Shown: piece by piece, positions 1-8,643 of the stretch
Layout: each line of letters opens with the position of its first letter
How positions within the stretch are numbered: the stretch's first letter is position 1
NCBI RefSeq assembly: GCF_030816615.1
Contig: NZ_JAUSYD010000001.1
Location: forward strand, 4,734,501 to 4,798,500
Length of the DNA stretch: 64,000 nt
DNA from: Streptomyces sp. B1I3
GTDB taxonomy: Bacteria > Actinomycetota > Actinomycetes > Streptomycetales > Streptomycetaceae
Direction: 5' to 3'
Translations under genes and position numbers: made by a program
The notes under the pieces: model-generated
Database searches by the model: none
Told to the model about the DNA's origin: nothing
The model's input: only the letters and a program-made list of their open reading frames with translations

Positions 1-1
1 C

Positions 2-1219
2 TACGCGGACACCGACGGCCACATCGGCTACCAGGCCCCGGGCAAGATCCCGGTCCGCGTCAAGGGCGACGGCACCCTGCCGAGCCCCGGCTGGACCTCG
101 GACTACGGCTGGAAGAAGGACCCGGTCCCCTTCGACGAGCTGCCGTACGAGTACGACCCGGAGCGCGGCTACATCGTCACCGCCAACCAGGCCGTGATCG
201 ACGAGAAGGACTACGGCCCCCTGCTGACCAAGGACTGGGGCTACGGCGCCCGCAGTCAGCGGATCAACGACCTCATCGAGTCGAAGATCAAGGGCGGCGG
301 GAAGATCTCGACCGACGACATGCAGCAGCTGCAGATGGACAACCACAGCACCATCGCCGCCGAGCTGGTGCCCGAGCTGCTGAAGATCGGCGTCTCCGAC
401 AAGAGCGTCCGTGAGGCGCAGAAGCTGCTCGAGGGCTGGGACTACACCCAGGAGCCCGACTCGGCCGCGGCCGCGTACTTCAACGGCGTCTGGCGCAACA
501 TCCTCAAGCTCGCCTTCGGCAACAAGCTCCCCAAGGAGATGCGCGCCAAGGGCGACTGCCTGTACGTCCAGCCCGCCCTCGGCACCGGGCCGGTGGACGA
601 GCGGAACAGGCTCGTACGGGAGTGCGGTCAGCGCGACCCCGACGCGGCGCAGCCGGACGGCGGCGACCGCTGGTACGAGGTCGTCGACGGCATCCTCGAC
701 GACACGGACAACGAGTGGTGGAAGGTCCCGGCCAAGGGGCGCGAAAAGGCGATCGACAGCCGTGACGAACTCTTCGCCCGTGCGATGGAGGACGCCCGCT
801 GGGAACTCACCGCCGAGCTCGGCAAGGACATCAGCACCTGGAGCTGGGGCCGGCTGCACCAGCTGACCCTGCGCAACCAGACACTCGGCACCGAGGGCCC
901 GGGTCTCCTGCAGCGCGCACTCAACCGCGGCCCCTGGCACCTCGGCGGCGGCGAGGCCGCGGTCGATGCGACCGGATGGAACGCGGCGGGCGGCTACGAC
1001 GTCATCTGGGTCCCGTCGATGCGGATGGTCGTCAACGTGGGGGACTGGGACAAGTCCCGCTGGATCAACCTCACCGGCGCTTCCGGGCACGCCTTCAGCG
1101 CGCACTACACGGATCAGACCGACAAGTGGGTCGACGGTGAGCTCCTCGACTGGTCCTTCGGGACCAACGCGGTCGGCCAGTCCACGGTCGACACGCTGAC
1201 GCTCAAGAAACCGTCCTGA
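2..1219 (+). CDS. Penicillin acylase family protein (3' part)
   Basis: The reading frame is open from base 2, so the gene starts upstream of the window; 405 residues are visible. They match the C-terminal beta-chain of penicillin acylase family (Ntn-hydrolase) amidases: the stretch YADTDGHIGYQAPGKIPVR near the beginning and GYIVTANQA around residue 60 are typical, followed by long helical segments and a C-terminal VVNVGDWD / INLTGASGH region. These enzymes are usually exported precursors that cleave themselves and hydrolyse amides such as beta-lactams, acyl-homoserine lactones or lipopeptides. The signal peptide, the spacer and the N-terminal Ser nucleophile of the beta chain lie outside the window, so substrate and activity cannot be judged. 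It converges on the next gene with a 24-base gap. Confidence 0.85.
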   Translation, partial: YADTDGHIGYQAPGKIPVRVKGDGTLPSPGWTSDYGWKKDPVPFDELPYEYDPERGYIVTANQAVIDEKDYGPLLTKDWGYGARSQRINDLIESKIKGGGKISTDDMQQLQMDNHSTIAAELVPELLKIGVSDKSVREAQKLLEGWDYTQEPDSAAAAYFNGVWRNILKLAFGNKLPKEMRAKGDCLYVQPALGTGPVDERNRLVRECGQRDPDAAQPDGGDRWYEVVDGILDDTDNEWWKVPAKGREKAIDSRDELFARAMEDARWELTAELGKDISTWSWGRLHQLTLRNQTLGTEGPGLLQRALNRGPWHLGGGEAAVDATGWNAAGGYDVIWVPSMRMVVNVGDWDKSRWINLTGASGHAFSAHYTDQTDKWVDGELLDWSFGTNAVGQSTVDTLTLKKPS

Positions 1220-1243
1220 CGCCCGGCAGGCCGGGGTCCGCCG

Positions 1244-1825
1244 TCAGCGCGTGAAGCGCAGCGCCCGCACCGGCGTGATCACGGCGTCCACGGGGTGGTC
1301 GTGCGGTTCCTCCGGGACCTGCGCGACCACCTCGTCGTCGTACAGCAGGACGGCCAGGGCGGGACGGGCCCCGGCCGCCGACAGCCGGGCCAGCACCCTG
1401 TCGTAGCTGCCCCCGCCGCGGCCGAGCCGCATGCCGCGCCGGTCCACGGCGAGTCCGGGCAGCAGGACCACGTCCGCGTCGAGGACCGCGTCAGGACCGA
1501 GGCGGTCGCCGTCCGGCTCCAGCAGGCCCCGCCCGGCGGGCACGAGGTGACCGGCACCCCGGTACGCCGCCCAGTCCAGGTCGTTGTCCGCCAGGAGCAC
1601 CGGCAGCAGCACCCGCACACCCCGGGCGCGCAGGAGGTCCAGGAGCGCGTGCGTGCCCGGCTCGCGCCCTACGGAGACGTACGCCGCCACCGTCCGGGCG
1701 CCAATGAGCTCGGGGAGGGCGGCGGCGCAGGAGGCGAGGAGCTCGGCGGCGTCCGTCACGTCCTGGGAGGTCAGGAGACGGCGGGCGGCCAGCAGTTCGC
1801 GCCGTAGGAGGGTCTTTCGGGACAT
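1244..1825 (-). CDS. 5-formyltetrahydrofolate cyclo-ligase
   Basis: 193 residues from the ATG giving MSRKTLLRRELLAARR. The enzyme converts 5-formyl-THF to 5,10-methenyl-THF using ATP in cytosolic one-carbon metabolism. Support: the N-terminal basic helix RRELLAARRLL and the C-terminal family motif GMRLGRGGGSYDRVLARL (around residues 140-157), plus overall length. The frame stays open upstream to 1897, but those 24 residues look non-homologous and would leave only 34 bases to the divergent galU; no start here has a strong ribosome-binding site, so the start is moderately uncertain. Confidence 0.87.
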   Translation of the reverse strand: MSRKTLLRRELLAARRLLTSQDVTDAAELLASCAAALPELIGARTVAAYVSVGREPGTHALLDLLRARGVRVLLPVLLADNDLDWAAYRGAGHLVPAGRGLLEPDGDRLGPDAVLDADVVLLPGLAVDRRGMRLGRGGGSYDRVLARLSAAGARPALAVLLYDDEVVAQVPEEPHDHPVDAVITPVRALRFTR

Positions 1826-1931
1826 GTCGTCGTTCAACAGGTGCTCACGTACCTCGCGTATGGGTTCATATGAGGGCGAAGTTAACCGGACGCTCATCTT
1901 CCGCCCATGTCCAGCGGTTAGAGTTCAGCGC

Positions 1932-2834
<903 letters not shown>

Positions 2835-2838
2835 CAGC

Positions 2839-4149
2839 TTGAGCGGCACGATCTGGTCGGTTGACGAGCACCTGGACGACATCCTCGCGGCGGTGAGACC
2901 ACTCGAGCCGATCGAGCTGCAACTGCCCGATGCCCAGGGCTGCGTCCTCGTCGAGGACGTCGTGGTGGAGGTCGCCCTTCCGCCCTTCGACAACAGCTCG
3001 ATGGACGGGTACGCCGTCCGGGTCTCCGATCTCGAGGGCGCCGACGAGGAGTTCCCCGCCGTGCTCACCGTCATCGGTGACGTTGCGGCGGGCGACGGAG
3101 GGCTGCCCGACGGCCGCTCCGTCGGCCCGGGCGAGGCGGCCCGCATCATGACCGGTGCCCCGCTGCCCGCAGGGGCCGAGGCGGTCGTCCCGGTCGAGTG
3201 GACCGACGGCGGCACGGGCGGTGGCCCGGCAGCGGCCATGCGGGCCCACAGCGAAGCGCCGGAAGGCGCGAGCGGAGAGGTCCGCGTCCACCGCCCCGTG
3301 CAGGCCCGCGCCCATGTCCGGGCGCGGGGCAGCGACGTGCGGCCCGGAGACCTGGCGCTCCGCGCGGGCGCCGTCGTCGGTCCGGCGCAGATCGGGCTCC
3401 TCGCCGCCATCGGGCGCTCCACGGTGAAGGTGCGGCCCCGTCCGCGGGTCGTCGTGGTCTCGACCGGCAGTGAGCTGGTCCAGCCGGGCGAGGCGCTGAC
3501 CGGCGGCCGGATCTACGACTCCAACAGCTTCGCGCTGACGGCCGCGGCGCGCGACGCCGGGGCCATCGCCTACCGTGTCCCCGCCGTCGCCGACGACGCG
3601 GCCACGCTGCGCGCCACGATCGAGGACCAGCTCATCCGTGCCGACATTGTCGTCACCACCGGTGGCGTGAGCGTCGGCGCGTACGACGTGGTCAAGGAGG
3701 CCCTCTCCTACGTCGGCGACGAGGACGAGCCGGGCAGCGGCATCCAGTTCCGGAAGCTGGCCATGCAGCCGGGCAAACCGCAGGGCTTCGGATCGATCGG
3801 CCCCGACCACACGCCGCTGCTGGCACTGCCCGGCAATCCGGTCTCCTCGTACGTCTCCTTCGAGTTGTTCGTACGGCCGGCGATCCGGGCCCTGATGGGT
3901 CTCCCGGACGTCCACCGGCCGACGGTCCGGGCCGGGCTGAGCATCGACAAGGCCCTCGCCTCGCCAGCCGGCAAACGCCAGTTCCTGCGGGGCACCTACG
4001 ACGCCGAGGCGGGCACCGTCACTCCGGTCGGCGGCGCCGGATCGCATCTGATCGCCGCCCTCGCGCAGGCGGACGCGCTGATCGTGCTGCCCGAGGACGT
4101 CACCTCCGCCGAGCCCGGCACGGAGACCGAGGTGATCCTCCTCCGCTGA
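2839..4149 (+). CDS. moeA: Molybdopterin molybdotransferase MoeA / gephyrin-like protein Glp
   Basis: 436 residues from a TTG start 5 bases after the galU stop. MoeA inserts molybdate into adenylated molybdopterin in the cytosol. Visible motifs: PPFDNSSMDGYAV (about 47-59), GEAARIMTGAPLP (about 100), the MoCF-domain TTGGVSVGAYD (about 273) and ALPGNPVSSY (about 329). In Corynebacterium the MoeA-like protein at this locus, Glp, has a second role: it binds FtsZ and a membrane receptor (GLPR). The neighbourhood here (galU, rimJ-like, sepX) is the same, so a divisome role is a reasonable inference alongside or instead of cofactor synthesis. The frame also runs upstream into galU, but the TTG start fits the domain boundary. 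Confidence 0.92.
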   Translation: MSGTIWSVDEHLDDILAAVRPLEPIELQLPDAQGCVLVEDVVVEVALPPFDNSSMDGYAVRVSDLEGADEEFPAVLTVIGDVAAGDGGLPDGRSVGPGEAARIMTGAPLPAGAEAVVPVEWTDGGTGGGPAAAMRAHSEAPEGASGEVRVHRPVQARAHVRARGSDVRPGDLALRAGAVVGPAQIGLLAAIGRSTVKVRPRPRVVVVSTGSELVQPGEALTGGRIYDSNSFALTAAARDAGAIAYRVPAVADDAATLRATIEDQLIRADIVVTTGGVSVGAYDVVKEALSYVGDEDEPGSGIQFRKLAMQPGKPQGFGSIGPDHTPLLALPGNPVSSYVSFELFVRPAIRALMGLPDVHRPTVRAGLSIDKALASPAGKRQFLRGTYDAEAGTVTPVGGAGSHLIAALAQADALIVLPEDVTSAEPGTETEVILLR

Positions 4150-4190
4150 CTTCCGCGCGGTGGCGGTACGGTATCTGGCGCTGTGCCTTA

Positions 4191-4207
4191 CCGGGGGAAG
4201 CCCCCGG
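4191..4207 (+). terminator. Short GC-rich hairpin between moeA and moaC
   Basis: A perfect 7-bp inverted repeat (CCGGGGG / CCCCCGG) with a 3-base AAG loop lies 41 bases after the moeA stop and 66 bases before moaC. There is no U-tract. It could be a weak terminator, an attenuator or a processing site between moeA and moaC. No molybdenum-cofactor riboswitch fold is apparent. Confidence 0.35.
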
Positions 4208-4272
4208 GCCCCCGGCCCCCACCTCGGTGCGGGCCGAGCGGGCATCGGCGCCCTACCGCTAGGCGGAGTGAG

Positions 4273-4773
4273 TTGAGTACGCAGAACAGACTGACGCACA
4301 TCGACGAGGCGGGCGCGGCCCGCATGGTCGATGTGTCGCAGAAGGACGTCACGGCACGCGTCGCCCGGGCGAGCGGCAGGGTTCTGGTGTCGCCGCGTGT
4401 CGTCGAGCTCCTCAGGGGCGAGGGCGTCCCCAAGGGTGACGCGCTGGCCACCGCGAGGATCGCCGGGATCATGGGGGCCAAGCGCACCCCGGACCTCATC
4501 CCGCTCTGCCACCCGCTCGCCGTGTCCGGCGTGAAGGTCGATCTGAGCGTCGCCGACGACGCGGTGGAGATCCTGGCCACCGTGAAGACCACGGACCGTA
4601 CGGGTGTCGAGATGGAGGCCCTGACCGCCGTCTCGGTCGCCGCGCTCACGGTGATCGACATGATCAAGGCGGTCGACAAGAGCGCCGTGATCACGGACGT
4701 CCGGGTCGAGGCGAAGTCGGGCGGCAAGTCCGGTGACTACCGGCGTCCCGCGCCGGAGGGGGCGGACGCATGA
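4273..4773 (+). CDS. moaC: Cyclic pyranopterin monophosphate synthase MoaC
   Basis: 166 residues from the TTG giving LSTQNRLTHIDEAGAARMVDVS. MoaC converts the cyclised GTP product of MoaA to cyclic pyranopterin monophosphate, the first intermediate of molybdenum cofactor synthesis. The family signature is complete: MVDVSQKDVTARVA, AKRTPDLIPLCHPLA, and TGVEMEALTAVSVAALTV including the catalytic Lys/His region. The reading frame is open further upstream, but those residues are low-complexity Pro/Arg and not MoaC-like. It overlaps mog by four bases (ATGA), so the two are translationally coupled. Confidence 0.95.
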   Translation: MSTQNRLTHIDEAGAARMVDVSQKDVTARVARASGRVLVSPRVVELLRGEGVPKGDALATARIAGIMGAKRTPDLIPLCHPLAVSGVKVDLSVADDAVEILATVKTTDRTGVEMEALTAVSVAALTVIDMIKAVDKSAVITDVRVEAKSGGKSGDYRRPAPEGADA

Positions 4774-5303
4774 GCACGCCGGCCACGGATGCGCGGGGGG
4801 ACGGCGGGCCCACCCGCTCCGCCCTCGTCGTGACCGCCTCGAACCGCGCGTCGGCCGGTGTCTACGCGGACCGGGGCGGCCCGATCATCGCCGAGGCACT
4901 CACGAACCTCGGGTTCGCCGTCGACGGCCCGCAGGTCGTTCCCGACGGCGACCCCGTGGAGGCCGCTCTGCGGGCGGGTGCGGCGGCCGGCTACGACGTG
5001 ATCGTCACCACCGGCGGTACGGGCATCTCACCCACCGACCGCACCCCCGAGGCCACGCGCGGCGTCCTGGACCGGGAGATCCCGGGCATCGCCGAGGCGA
5101 TCCGTGCCGAGGGCCGGGACAAGGTGCCCACCGCCGCGCTCTCCCGCGGCCTCGCGGGTGTCGCGAACGGCACGCTCATCGTGAATCTGCCCGGGTCCAC
5201 CGGCGGTGTCCGCGACGGTCTGGCCGTCCTGAGCAGGCTTCTGGTGCACGCCGTCGACCAGCTTCGCGGCGGCGACCACCCCCGACCGGGGAGCCCGAGC
5301 TGA
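4770..5303 (+). CDS. mog: Molybdopterin adenylyltransferase (Mog/MoaB family)
   Basis: 177 residues. It activates molybdopterin by adenylation before metal insertion by MoeA. Motifs: ALVVTASNRASAG at the N-terminus, the nucleotide-binding VIVTTGGTGISPTDRTPEAT (about 77-96), and NLPGSTGGVRDGL (about 140-152). It starts inside the moaC stop (ATGA) and its own stop overlaps the CTG start proposed for the downstream acetyltransferase, making moaC-mog-GNAT one translationally linked unit. Confidence 0.94.
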   Translation: MSTPATDARGDGGPTRSALVVTASNRASAGVYADRGGPIIAEALTNLGFAVDGPQVVPDGDPVEAALRAGAAAGYDVIVTTGGTGISPTDRTPEATRGVLDREIPGIAEAIRAEGRDKVPTAALSRGLAGVANGTLIVNLPGSTGGVRDGLAVLSRLLVHAVDQLRGGDHPRPGSPS

Positions 5304-5941
5304 ACGTCCCGACCTGGCCGGTGACCCTGACGGACGGCGAGATCACTCTCCGTCCGATAAAGCTGCGGGACCAGCGCGAGTGGCGTGAGGTCAACCGGCG
5401 CAACCGCGACTGGCTCCGGCCCTGGGAGGCGACCGTCCCGCCGCCCGCCCCCGGCGGTCCGGTCGCCCAGCGTCCCACCTACCGGCAGATGGTCAGGCAC
5501 CTGCGTGCCGAGGCGAACGCGGGCCGGATGCTGCCCTTCGCCATCGAGTACGAGGGGCGTCTCGTCGGGCAGTTGACGGTTGCCGGGATCACCTGGGGTT
5601 CGATGTGCTCGGGCCATGTCGGCTACTGGGTCGACCGGAGTGTGGCGGGCCGCGGGGTCGTGCCCACCGCGGTGGCGCTGGCCGTCGACCACTGTTTCGG
5701 CACGGTCGGGCTGCACCGGATCGAGGTGTGCATTCGGCCCGAGAACGCCCCCAGCCGGAGGGTCGTGGAGAAACTCGGATTCCGGGAGGAAGGGCTTCGC
5801 CCGCGCTATCTGCACATCGACGGTGCGTGGCGCGACCACCTGATCTTCGCCCTCACGGCGGAGGAAGTGCCGGACAGCCTTCTGCGGCGTTGGCGCAGAG
5901 TACGGCCGGGTGCGCCGCACCCGCCCGGAGAAATGAAATAA
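5300..5941 (+). CDS. RimJ/RimL-like GNAT N-acetyltransferase
   Basis: 213 residues if translation starts at the CTG overlapping the mog stop (CTGA); a GGGGAG sequence 6 bases upstream supports this rare start, and a GTG 7 codons in (5321) is the alternative. The GNAT fold of the ribosomal-protein/N-terminal acetyltransferase type is shown by LRPIKLRDQREWREVNRRN, the acetyl-CoA region SVAGRGVVPTAVALAVD, and ENAPSRRVVEKLGFREEG. The true substrate is unknown. A rimJ-like gene also sits between glp and glpR in corynebacteria, so its position next to sepX is probably conserved. Confidence 0.88.
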   Translation: MNVPTWPVTLTDGEITLRPIKLRDQREWREVNRRNRDWLRPWEATVPPPAPGGPVAQRPTYRQMVRHLRAEANAGRMLPFAIEYEGRLVGQLTVAGITWGSMCSGHVGYWVDRSVAGRGVVPTAVALAVDHCFGTVGLHRIEVCIRPENAPSRRVVEKLGFREEGLRPRYLHIDGAWRDHLIFALTAEEVPDSLLRRWRRVRPGAPHPPGEMK

Positions 5942-6098
5942 GTGTTCGAATTTGATCGCTCTCCGACCGTAAAGGGATCCAGTCACGTCGAGCGGTGATC
6001 CGAACAATCACAAAAAAAGTCCGTGATATCAGCCGGATCGTGCGACACACCGGGCCAATTGGCGGATGCCGCCGTGCAAACCCCTCTACGGTGTGAGC

Positions 6099-7214
6099 GT
6101 GAGCAGCAGCGGCCTCATCTACGCAGTCATCGTCGGGGCCTGGGCCGCCTACCTGGTGCCGATGTGGCTCCGAAGGCAGGACGAGCTCAACGAGGCCCGT
6201 CCGACGGAACGCTTCAGCACCGCCATCCGGCTGCTGTCCGGACGGGCGGCCATGGAGCGCCGATACGCCAAGGAGTTGCAGGAGCGCGGTGCCGAGGAGG
6301 CGTCCGCCGACGTGGACCCGGATGCAGTCACGGACCGATGGGAGTCCGTGGACGTCCGGGCCTTCGCCGCGCCCCAGGCGCATACGGAAGCCCGGTTGCG
6401 CGATCCGGCGCACGAACGCCCGGGTGCGGAGCTTCCTCCGGCGCAGTCACCACGCCCCGCGCCTGTCAGGCGCTCGCGCGTGCCAGGCGCGGAGACGGAG
6501 CGCGAGCGCCGCGCCCGGCGCTCCCAGGTCCTGGCGCGCCGCCGGCGTACGACGACCGTCCTTTTCCTGGCGTTCACGCTGGGTGCGGTCGTCGCGGCGG
6601 TCGGCGGACTGCGTTTCCTGTGGGCGCCTGCCGTGCCCGCCGTGCTGCTGAGCGCGTACATCGTGCACCTGCGGTCGCAGGAACGGCGTCGCTTCGTGTT
6701 CACCATGGACCGGCGCCGGGCGGAGGACGCCGCGCAGCGGCTCCGTGAGAACCGCCCCCGACGGCACCAGCCCGCCGCGACGGCTCCCGCCGAGCCCGAC
6801 GAGGAGCCCGAAGCGCCGGTCCCCACGCCCACGGTCTCCCCGCAGGAGGCCGGCCGCCGGGCGCTCGTCGAGCAGACGGACCACGCCGAGTGGGTCGACC
6901 AGCAGCGCGAACGCGGCCCGGCCCAGGGCGACAGCTGGGAACCGGTCCCGGTTCCGCTGCCGACCTACGTCACCGCACCCGTCGCCCCGCGCGCCACGGG
7001 CGGGGTGGAGGTCGGTGATCCGGAGACCTGGAGCGCGGCCCGCTCCAGCGCGGCCGAGCCCACCCAGACGGGCACCTCGCACCCTGTCGCCCCCGACGCG
7101 GACCCGGCGCCACGCCGACGCGCCAACCAGCCCCGGCGCACCCGCGACCGAGGTCGCACCCCGCTCTTCGACCAGTACGACGACGAGGACCGGCCGCGCG
7201 CGGCCAACGAGTGA
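6099..7214 (+). CDS. sepX: SepX/GLPR-type actinobacterial membrane protein
   Basis: 371 residues from the GTG giving VSSSGLIYAVIVGAWAAYLVPMWLRRQDE. There is one hydrophobic segment at the extreme N-terminus and two adjacent ones near residues 150-188 (TVLFLAFTLGAVVAAVGGL, then APAVPAVLLSAYIVHL), joined by a charged region with an Arg-rich end; the last ~180 residues are Pro/Glu/Arg-rich and look disordered. This layout matches SepX, a Streptomyces membrane protein needed for normal septation, and its corynebacterial relative GLPR, the receptor of the gephyrin-like protein Glp. The glp homologue lies four genes upstream. Identification rests on architecture and context rather than on a catalytic motif. 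Confidence 0.8.
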   Translation: MSSSGLIYAVIVGAWAAYLVPMWLRRQDELNEARPTERFSTAIRLLSGRAAMERRYAKELQERGAEEASADVDPDAVTDRWESVDVRAFAAPQAHTEARLRDPAHERPGAELPPAQSPRPAPVRRSRVPGAETERERRARRSQVLARRRRTTTVLFLAFTLGAVVAAVGGLRFLWAPAVPAVLLSAYIVHLRSQERRRFVFTMDRRRAEDAAQRLRENRPRRHQPAATAPAEPDEEPEAPVPTPTVSPQEAGRRALVEQTDHAEWVDQQRERGPAQGDSWEPVPVPLPTYVTAPVAPRATGGVEVGDPETWSAARSSAAEPTQTGTSHPVAPDADPAPRRRANQPRRTRDRGRTPLFDQYDDEDRPRAANE

Positions 7215-7254
7215 GACCTGGCGAGGCCGACTCGGCTGACCTGCGGGATACGGA

Positions 7255-7285
7255 TTTCCGAGCACCCCGATGAGGGTGCTAGAGT
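7255..7285 (+). promoter_or_regulatory. Candidate promoter of tRNA-Ala
   Basis: A TAGAGT box (7280-7285) lies 15 bases before the tRNA 5' end, with TTTCCG at 7255-7260 as a possible -35 (19-base spacer). Between them is an inverted repeat AGCACCC/GGGTGCT (7261-7280) that might also end sepX transcription. Both readings are inferred from sequence only. Confidence 0.4.
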
Positions 7286-7299
7286 TTCACTCGTTGCAA

Positions 7300-7373
7300 G
7301 GGCCTGTGGCGCAGTCTGGTAGCGCACCTCGTTCGCATCGAGGGGGTCTGGGGTTCAAATCCCCACAGGTCCA
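7300..7373 (+). tRNA. tRNA-Ala (anticodon CGC)
   Basis: A full cloverleaf is visible: acceptor GGGCCTG/CAGGTCC with the G3:U70 pair that identifies alanine tRNAs, a D-arm with GGTAGC, anticodon stem CCTCG/CGAGG enclosing TTCGCAT (anticodon CGC, codon GCG), and a T-arm with GGTTCAAATCC. The discriminator is A. CCA is not encoded (the next bases are CCG), as is usual for many Streptomyces tRNA genes. Confidence 0.97.
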
Positions 7374-7380
7374 CCGCACG

Positions 7381-7418
7381 TCAAAGCCCCTACCGGGTTC
7401 ACCTGGTAGGGGCTTTGA
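7381..7418 (+). terminator. Intrinsic terminator after tRNA-Ala
   Basis: A perfect 14-bp stem (TCAAAGCCCCTACC pairing with GGTAGGGGCTTTGA) with a 10-base loop begins 8 bases after the tRNA. It is the strongest hairpin in the neighbourhood. Confidence 0.85.
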
Positions 7419-7736
7419 GCTGTCGTACAGCAGTGGAGTACAGCAACGACCCCGGATCTTGCCGACCCAGGTGCTTGCCGAGCTTGCGCAGTGTCTTCCG
7501 CGTCGCCTCGGCCCTCCGGGACGTCGTCCGCATCAGGCAGGCCGCCTTCGTGGCGCTCCGATCAGGCGCCGGGCATGGGCGGCCAGGGCGGTGAGCTTGT
7601 CGAGTTCGGCGAATTCTCCGATGCGCCGGTCCGGTGTCCGGTGGTTGTGGCCGTCAGGGGCCGTTCATCTGCGGTGGGTGCGGAATGCGAACCCACGGTG
7701 AAATCGCTGCCACGACGGATTGAGCGAAGGTCCGAC
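7419..7736. other. Gene-free stretch with a possible decayed coding tail
   Basis: No convincing gene is seen on either strand. On the minus strand, roughly 7665 down to a stop at 7533, a frame reads RIGEFAELDKLTALAAHARRLIG, which has protein-like composition but begins just after a stop codon and has no start. It may be the C-terminal remnant of a lost gene. Its position next to a tRNA gene fits an old integration site, but no integrase or repeat of the tRNA 3' end is seen. Confidence 0.3.
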
Positions 7737-8303
7737 TCAATTCCCCGGTACCCGGTGCGCGGACCCCAAGATCGCGGCCCACGGAAGCTCTCGATCTGCG
7801 GGGCCCCGGCGCGGTTCGTCCAATGACCAGACGTCAGGCCCGTACACCAGCTCGACGCCTGCGTTCCGAAGGGTCTCGATGTGTCCCTCCCACGCCGGAT
7901 GCCGCGCATGTGCTGTGTTGATCCGCGGGAACACCACGACCGGGAGGCCGAGGGTGCCCAAGGCCTCGCTCACTTGCGTCAGGGCTTGATTGTCGGCGAT
8001 CCCCGTCGCGAGCTTGGCGACGTAGTTCGCGCTTGCCGGGGCGACCACGTAGCAGTCGGCGACCGGGTGGGGGCGGGGCTCAGCCGGCAGGCGAGGCGCA
8101 TCCCGCACCGGCAGGCCGGTCAGTGCTTCCAGTCGGTCCCACTCGCCGTTTGCCCGCAGCCAGCGGCCGGCACTCGGCGTCAGGGTCACGGCCACCTGCC
8201 AGCCGAGGGCGATGGCCGGCTCCACCAGTCCGGTGCGTAGTCGCTCGACTCCATCGGTTGCCGTACCCACGACTCCCAGCACTCCGCGGCTGCCTGCACT
8301 CAC
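7737..8303 (-). CDS. Flavoprotein (phosphopantothenoylcysteine decarboxylase-like fold)
   Basis: 188 residues from the GTG giving VSAGSRGVLGVVGTATDGVERL. The flavoprotein family signature is clear: N-terminal LGVVGTATDG, WQVAVTLTPSAGRWL, and VVAPASANYVAKLATGIADNQAL (about residues 95-117), which corresponds to the PASANT FMN-binding region of Dfp/EpiD proteins. It probably binds FMN; the substrate is not known. The frame is open upstream to 8684, but the extra residues look non-coding. It is not the housekeeping CoaBC, because the CoaB half is missing. Small stand-alone members occur in Streptomyces. Confidence 0.78.
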   Translation of the reverse strand: MSAGSRGVLGVVGTATDGVERLRTGLVEPAIALGWQVAVTLTPSAGRWLRANGEWDRLEALTGLPVRDAPRLPAEPRPHPVADCYVVAPASANYVAKLATGIADNQALTQVSEALGTLGLPVVVFPRINTAHARHPAWEGHIETLRNAGVELVYGPDVWSLDEPRRGPADRELPWAAILGSAHRVPGN

Positions 8304-8643
8304 GGTTCCACCACCCGTATCGATCCGTTCCCGAGGGCGAGCAGTACAGCAGAGAAGTGCCGCGACCACAGACACGAGGTCCCGTCCGATGACAGGATCG
8401 GGCAGGATCTCGTGCTTCCGGGGCCTGTTCGTCGCCCCGCCCTCCCCGTCCCGCCGCCGGGACGCAGCACACCAGGCCGTCCCGGCGTCTCGCACCGGTC
8501 CAGGCATCGGGTGTGCTGCGCGAAGAAGCGACCACCCGGTAACCTGGGCGGTCCTCGCTCTCCAGCCCTCCCGGTGACCGCCGTTGAGTGTCGTGCGGGG
8601 CAGGTGCGGGGTGTCTGCTCGTGGTTCGTATGGAGGGCCCACT
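8304..8643. other. Gene-free stretch between flavoprotein and methyltransferase
   Basis: This region separates two divergent genes. Open frames exist on both strands because of the high GC, but none has recognisable protein features or a supported start. It must hold both promoters; no clear -35/-10 pair can be named. Confidence 0.4.

Noticed and set aside
4150..4272. Molybdenum cofactor riboswitch before moaC
   Set aside because: Only a 7-bp hairpin is visible; the conserved multi-helix fold is absent.
7270..7701. Plus-strand open frame starting before tRNA-Ala
   Set aside because: It runs through the tRNA gene and its terminator, so it cannot be translated as a gene.
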